Position numbers and translations under genes: made by a program
The notes under the pieces: model-generated
Seen by the model: only the letters and a program-made list of their open reading frames with translations
Database searches by the model: none
What the model was told of the DNA's origin: nothing
Assembly (NCBI RefSeq): GCF_000723465.1
Contig: NZ_HF545616.1
Location: 1,364,001 to 1,428,000 of the forward strand
Source of the DNA: Ruminococcus bicirculans (ex Wegman et al. 2014)
GTDB taxonomy: Bacteria; Bacillota; Clostridia; Oscillospirales; Ruminococcaceae
Reading direction: 5' to 3'
DNA: 64,000 nt
Part shown: one piece after another, positions 60,294 through 64,000 of the stretch
Layout of the letters: each line of letters opens with the position of its first letter
Position numbering within the stretch: position 1 is the first letter of the stretch

Positions 60294-61194
60294 CCTTTTT
60301 CAGACGGACGAAAGCCGTGAGGAAGCAAAGCTAAGCAAGATACGGGATATTCCCATATCGGAGATTGACGAGTTTCCAGACCACCCGTTCAAGGTTTTGA
60401 TGGACGAAGATATGGAACAACTTGTTGAGAGTATCAAGCGAAACGGTGTAATGACCCCTGCGACAGTTCGCTTAAAAGAGGACGGACGGTATGAGCTTAT
60501 CAGTGGTCACAGGCGAAAAAAGGCTTGTGAACTTGCAGGACTTGAAACGCTGAAATGCGAGGTCAAAGAGCTTACCCGTGATGAAGCCATTATTGTTATG
60601 GTGGAAAGTAATCTCCAACGCTCTGTTATTTTGCCGAGTGAGAAAGCGTTTGCGTATAAAATGCGGTTGGAAGCTATGAAACGACAGGCAGGCAGACCCC
60701 CAAAAGAAAATGCGTCGCCATTGGCGACTAATTTATCAAAAGGGCGTTCTGATGAGGAATTAGGAGAACTTGTTGGAGAAAGCAAAGACCAGATACGCCG
60801 CTATATCCGTCTAACGGAGCTTGTTCCCGAAATCCTGCAAATGGTAGATGAAAGGCAGATTGCTTTTCGTCCTGCGGTTGAGGTTTCTTATCTGACCGAG
60901 GAACAGCAATACACCCTGCTTGAAGCAATGGAGTACAACGATGCTACCCCGTCATTGGCACAGGCTATCAAAATGAAGAAGTATAACCAAGATGGCAAGC
61001 TCACTTCCGAGGTTATCCAGTCCATTATGGAGGAAGAAAAGCCCAATCAGAAGGAAAAACCTGCTTTCCGTGACGAGAGGATAACCAAGCTCATTCCAAA
61101 GACTGTTCCCAGAGGGCAGGAAACGGATTTTGTTGTCAAGGCGTTGGAGTTTTATAACCGACACTTGCAGCGGAACAAGGCTCACGAGAGATAG
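60247..61194 (+). CDS. parB: ParB-type partition protein
   Basis: The 315-residue protein has the ParB nuclease-like/CTPase region (FKVLMDEDMEQLVESIKRNG, ELISGHRRKKACELAGLETL), then a helix-turn-helix KGRSDEELGELVGESKDQIR and a C-terminal dimerisation part. It starts with TTG at 60247, six bases after AGGAGGTGG. It binds centromere-like sites, which I could not locate here. Confidence 0.92.
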   Translation: MARSRETKIELTAYDDLFQTDESREEAKLSKIRDIPISEIDEFPDHPFKVLMDEDMEQLVESIKRNGVMTPATVRLKEDGRYELISGHRRKKACELAGLETLKCEVKELTRDEAIIVMVESNLQRSVILPSEKAFAYKMRLEAMKRQAGRPPKENASPLATNLSKGRSDEELGELVGESKDQIRRYIRLTELVPEILQMVDERQIAFRPAVEVSYLTEEQQYTLLEAMEYNDATPSLAQAIKMKKYNQDGKLTSEVIQSIMEEEKPNQKEKPAFRDERITKLIPKTVPRGQETDFVVKALEFYNRHLQRNKAHER

Positions 61195-61311
61195 CCACAC
61201 ACCGAGGGCGAGGTCTGCCCATTTGAGTGGATAGCCATCATTTTGGATTCCCCCTCTCCACACCTCACCCCCTAACTACTGCCAGTAACTATCCGAGAAA
61301 AGAAATACTTT
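61195..61311. other. Short intergenic region after parB
   Basis: About 117 bases lie before the terminator, with no gene. The sequence CACACCGAGGGCGAGG lies at its left side. No centromere-like repeat is visible. Confidence 0.5.
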
Positions 61312-61339
61312 AAGCTGTCCATAACGGGCAGCTTTTTTC
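61312..61339 (+). terminator. Terminator between parB and the adhesin gene
   Basis: AAGCTGTCC (61312-61320) pairs with GGGCAGCTT (61326-61334) with one wobble pair, then TTTTT. Confidence 0.75.
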
Positions 61340-61383
61340 GGTCAGTAAGGCAAAATATTCAATCCAAATTACAGGAGGTAACT

Positions 61384-64000
61384 ATGAAAATCCCTAAATT
61401 GTTCAAAAAGGCTGCGGCTTTTGTAATGGCTGCGGTCACGGCATTATCCATAATGCCTGCGACGGCGTTTGCTGCGGGTGACATCGGGACGATTTACTTT
61501 TCCCACACCTATGACAGCAACGGTAATGCGATGAGGTACAATTCCAGTGCGAATATCGGCGGCTATACCGCAGGCGGAACGGGAAATTATAAGTACCGTA
61601 TGTTTGTGGACGGTGAGAATGCGTTTTGTATTCAGCCGGGAGTACCGCTGAAAACAGGAAACACCTTGAAAAAGGCTTCCTCTGATACTTGGAACGCCCT
61701 TTCAGCCAACCAGAAAAAGGCGGTTGGGCTTGCCCTGCTCTATGGGTATCAGGGCAACCGAAATAATCTGTCAGGAAGTGATGATGAAAAATGGCTTGCC
61801 ACGCAGACCCTCGTATGGGAGTTTGTCACAGGTTGCCGTGAAGCCACAGGTTCATATAACCAGACAAGCACCACCGTTTACAGCCTGCACTTCGGTTCAA
61901 ATTATGCCAACAGCGGAGCAAGGGCAGTGTATGACCAGATTGTTGCGATGCTGCGTGAGCATAACACCATTCCGAGCTTTATGTCGGGTGGTAAGAATGA
62001 CATCACAAAGGAGCTTGCCTACAAGGACGGAAAGTACAGCATCACATTGAATGACAGCAACGGCGTGCTTTCTGATTACAGCTTTTTAAGCTCTGACAGT
62101 AATGTGAGTGTATCGAAGTCTGGAAATAAGCTGACAATCAGCTCCACTGTAGCTATCAGCGGTTCTGTCCGCATTACGGCAAAGAGGAACAATGTGCCGA
62201 CTGTCAGCAGCAGTGCAAAGCTCATTGCCTATGGCGACCCGAACTTGCAGGATTTGGTAACAGGTGTGGAGAATGCTGATACCGTGTCTGCATATATCAA
62301 TATCGAAACGCCGACAGGCACGATTGCCCTCAAAAAGACTTCTGAGGACGGAGTTGTGGAGGGCATCTCTTTTACAATCAAAGGTGATAACTTCAATAAA
62401 ACAGTTAAGACAGGAAAGGACGGCTCTGTCTCCGTGGAGGGATTATTCCCTGGCACTTATACGGTCACAGAACAGTCTATTGACCGTTATGAGCCGCAGA
62501 AAACCCAGACCGTCACACTTATCGGAGGAAAAACCTCTACTGTGACCTTCAGCAATACTTTGAAGCGTGGCAGTCTGGAAATCGTCAAGACTTCCGAGGA
62601 CAATCTGGTGGAGGGAATGAAATTCCACCTTTATGGCACATCTTTAAGCGGCTTGCCTGTTGACGAGTATGCCGTGACTGATAAAAACGGACTGGCTAAG
62701 TTTGAAAATGTCCTTATCAGTGGCGATACCCCGTATGTGGTTGAGGAAGTGGATACCGCAGTCCGCTATGTCGTTCCTGCTTCCCAGACAGCTCCGATTG
62801 AATGGAACAAGGTCACAAAACGCAGCTTCGACAATGTGTTGAAGAAATTCCAAGTGACTGTGACAAAGACCGATGCAGAAACAGGTTCTCCGCAGGGCAA
62901 TGCTTCCCTTGCAGGTGCGGTTTACGGCATCTATAAAGGTGAGGAACTGATTGACACCTACACGACTGATGAAAACGGTCAGTTTACGACCAAGTATTAT
63001 ATCTGTGATAATGATTGGACTGTCCGTGAAATCAGCCCGTCCGAGGGGTATCTTCTGGATACCGCAATCCACAAGGTAGGTGCAGAACCAGAGCTATACA
63101 CGGTAGAGCTGAACAGTACCGCAAACGATGTGAATGAACAGGTCATCAAAGGCAATATCGCACTCATCAAGCATACGGATAACGGGGAAACCCAGATTGA
63201 AACACCCGAAGAAGGTGCGGTATTTGAAGTGTTCCTCAAATCCGCAGGCAGCTATGAAAATGCAAAGGAAACCGAGCGTGATGTGCTGACATGTGACGAG
63301 AACGGTTTTGCCCAGACAAAGGATATGCCGTATGGCATTTATACCGTCCGCCAGACCTCTGGTTGGGAGGGGCGTGAACTGATGAAAGACTTTGATGTGT
63401 TTATCAGCAAGGACGGTCAGACCTACCGCTACCTTATCAACAACGCTAACTTTGAGAGCTATATCAAAATCGTAAAGAAAGATGCAGAAACAGGCAATAC
63501 AATCCCGTATGCAGGTGCAGGCTTCCAGATTTACGACCCGAATGGAAATCTTGTGACTATGACTTTCACTTATCCCGAAGTGACGACCATTGACACCTTC
63601 TATACTACGGCAGACGGCGACCTTATCACACCGCAGACATTGGAATACGGCAAAGGCTATTCCCTTGTGGAAGTACAAGCCCAGTATGGGTATGTCTTAA
63701 ATTCCGAGCCTGTTTATTTTGATGTGGTGCAGGAAAATTCCGAGGAAGAAAGCGGCATTACCGTTATTGAGGTAGTACGTTCCAATATGGCACAGAAAGG
63801 CACAATTACCGTAGAAAAGTCTGGCGAGGTATTCAGCTCCGTTGCAGGCGATAAGGGATTGTATCAGCCGATTTTCTCTGTCAGCGGTCTTGAGGGTGCA
63901 GTCTATGAAATTACCGCAGCCGAGGATATTGTCACTCTGGACGGGACGGTCAGAGCAAACAAGGGCGAGGTTGTAGATACCGTTACGACAGGAAAAGACG
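61384..64000 (+). CDS. Thioester-domain, SpaA/Cna-B-type surface adhesin (3' end beyond window)
   Basis: The open frame runs at least 872 codons and leaves the window. A signal peptide (KIPKLFKKAAAFVMAAVTAL, ending AFAAG) leads into an N-terminal thioester domain with Cys82 in FCIQPG and Gln141 in ATQTLVWEF. These two residues should form a Cys-Gln thioester that can bind host or plant surface groups. Repeated SpaA/Cna-B domains follow with isopeptide-type Lys (ALKKTS, EIVKTSED, VTVTKTDAETG, IKIVKKDAETG). The C-terminal sorting signal is not visible. It is carried by the mobile element behind rlmD. AGGAGGTAACT precedes the ATG. Confidence 0.9.
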   Translation, partial: MKIPKLFKKAAAFVMAAVTALSIMPATAFAAGDIGTIYFSHTYDSNGNAMRYNSSANIGGYTAGGTGNYKYRMFVDGENAFCIQPGVPLKTGNTLKKASSDTWNALSANQKKAVGLALLYGYQGNRNNLSGSDDEKWLATQTLVWEFVTGCREATGSYNQTSTTVYSLHFGSNYANSGARAVYDQIVAMLREHNTIPSFMSGGKNDITKELAYKDGKYSITLNDSNGVLSDYSFLSSDSNVSVSKSGNKLTISSTVAISGSVRITAKRNNVPTVSSSAKLIAYGDPNLQDLVTGVENADTVSAYINIETPTGTIALKKTSEDGVVEGISFTIKGDNFNKTVKTGKDGSVSVEGLFPGTYTVTEQSIDRYEPQKTQTVTLIGGKTSTVTFSNTLKRGSLEIVKTSEDNLVEGMKFHLYGTSLSGLPVDEYAVTDKNGLAKFENVLISGDTPYVVEEVDTAVRYVVPASQTAPIEWNKVTKRSFDNVLKKFQVTVTKTDAETGSPQGNASLAGAVYGIYKGEELIDTYTTDENGQFTTKYYICDNDWTVREISPSEGYLLDTAIHKVGAEPELYTVELNSTANDVNEQVIKGNIALIKHTDNGETQIETPEEGAVFEVFLKSAGSYENAKETERDVLTCDENGFAQTKDMPYGIYTVRQTSGWEGRELMKDFDVFISKDGQTYRYLINNANFESYIKIVKKDAETGNTIPYAGAGFQIYDPNGNLVTMTFTYPEVTTIDTFYTTADGDLITPQTLEYGKGYSLVEVQAQYGYVLNSEPVYFDVVQENSEEESGITVIEVVRSNMAQKGTITVEKSGEVFSSVAGDKGLYQPIFSVSGLEGAVYEITAAEDIVTLDGTVRANKGEVVDTVTTGKD

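Noticed and set aside
1-64000. CRISPR arrays or rRNA genes
   Set aside because: No regularly spaced direct repeats and no rRNA-like sequence were seen in the window.

Overview
The window looks like a chromosomal segment of an anaerobic, gut-type Gram-positive Clostridia, most likely Ruminococcus or a close Oscillospiraceae relative. Supporting signs are AT-rich intergenic DNA with consensus sigma-A promoters and strong GGAGG ribosome sites, a bifunctional AdhE next to its redox repressor Rex, a cytosolic GH3 glycosidase, an Agr-type peptide with the clostridial YQPKxP tail, and several conjugative-element fragments of clostridial type. The genus is inferred from gene content, not proven.

Layout. 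1-7824 is core metabolism: nadC/nadB (NAD synthesis), adhE, a kinase-fold protein that has lost its catalytic aspartates, a lipoprotein and rex. 7930-15769 is an accessory cassette bounded by an exact 24-bp inverted repeat. It holds an ECF sigma factor, a membrane anti-sigma-like protein, two small exported proteins, a membrane-anchored beta-propeller-like protein, two ABC permeases plus an ATPase, and an ISL3 transposase remnant. 15788-20444 is a leftward sulfur-type operon (ABC importer plus arylsulfotransferase-like protein). A thioredoxin-like gene and tRNA-Leu(UAG) follow.

21.2-40.6 kb is a composite island. It starts with a conjugative-element accessory module (DUF4314, C5 and adenine DNA methyltransferases, antirepressor, DUF3789, DUF3846-like, SpoVG) that is cut by an IS3-family element. 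Next is a graveyard of polymorphic-toxin tails and YezG-like immunity genes, then a SMI1/KNR4 fragment fused to a truncated AgrC kinase. After that come agrB and a 44-codon agrD, and then a second exported-protein / lipoprotein / solute-binding-like / ABC-transporter cassette that parallels the one at 8-15 kb. An IS110 remnant closes the island.

40.6-59.05 kb is mostly housekeeping: a sortase with its own surface substrate and a membrane protein, a GH3 enzyme, a MATE pseudogene, a capsule-regulation set (Wzz/BY-kinase, CpsB phosphatase, sugar-nucleotide dehydratase), and a run recJ - relA/spoT - MBL hydrolase - hemZ - rlmD. A second, apparently intact integrative element starts directly behind rlmD (59.1 kb) with parA, parB and a thioester/SpaA-type adhesin that runs off the right edge.

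The most interesting material is the pair of parallel cassettes (exported small protein + propeller lipoprotein + ABC transporter). One sits behind an ECF sigma/anti-sigma pair and the other behind an agrBD quorum-sensing module. They share almost the same signal peptide and a conserved 26-nt upstream block. I suggest they are related secreted-effector or bacteriocin-like systems, but their function is not shown by sequence alone.
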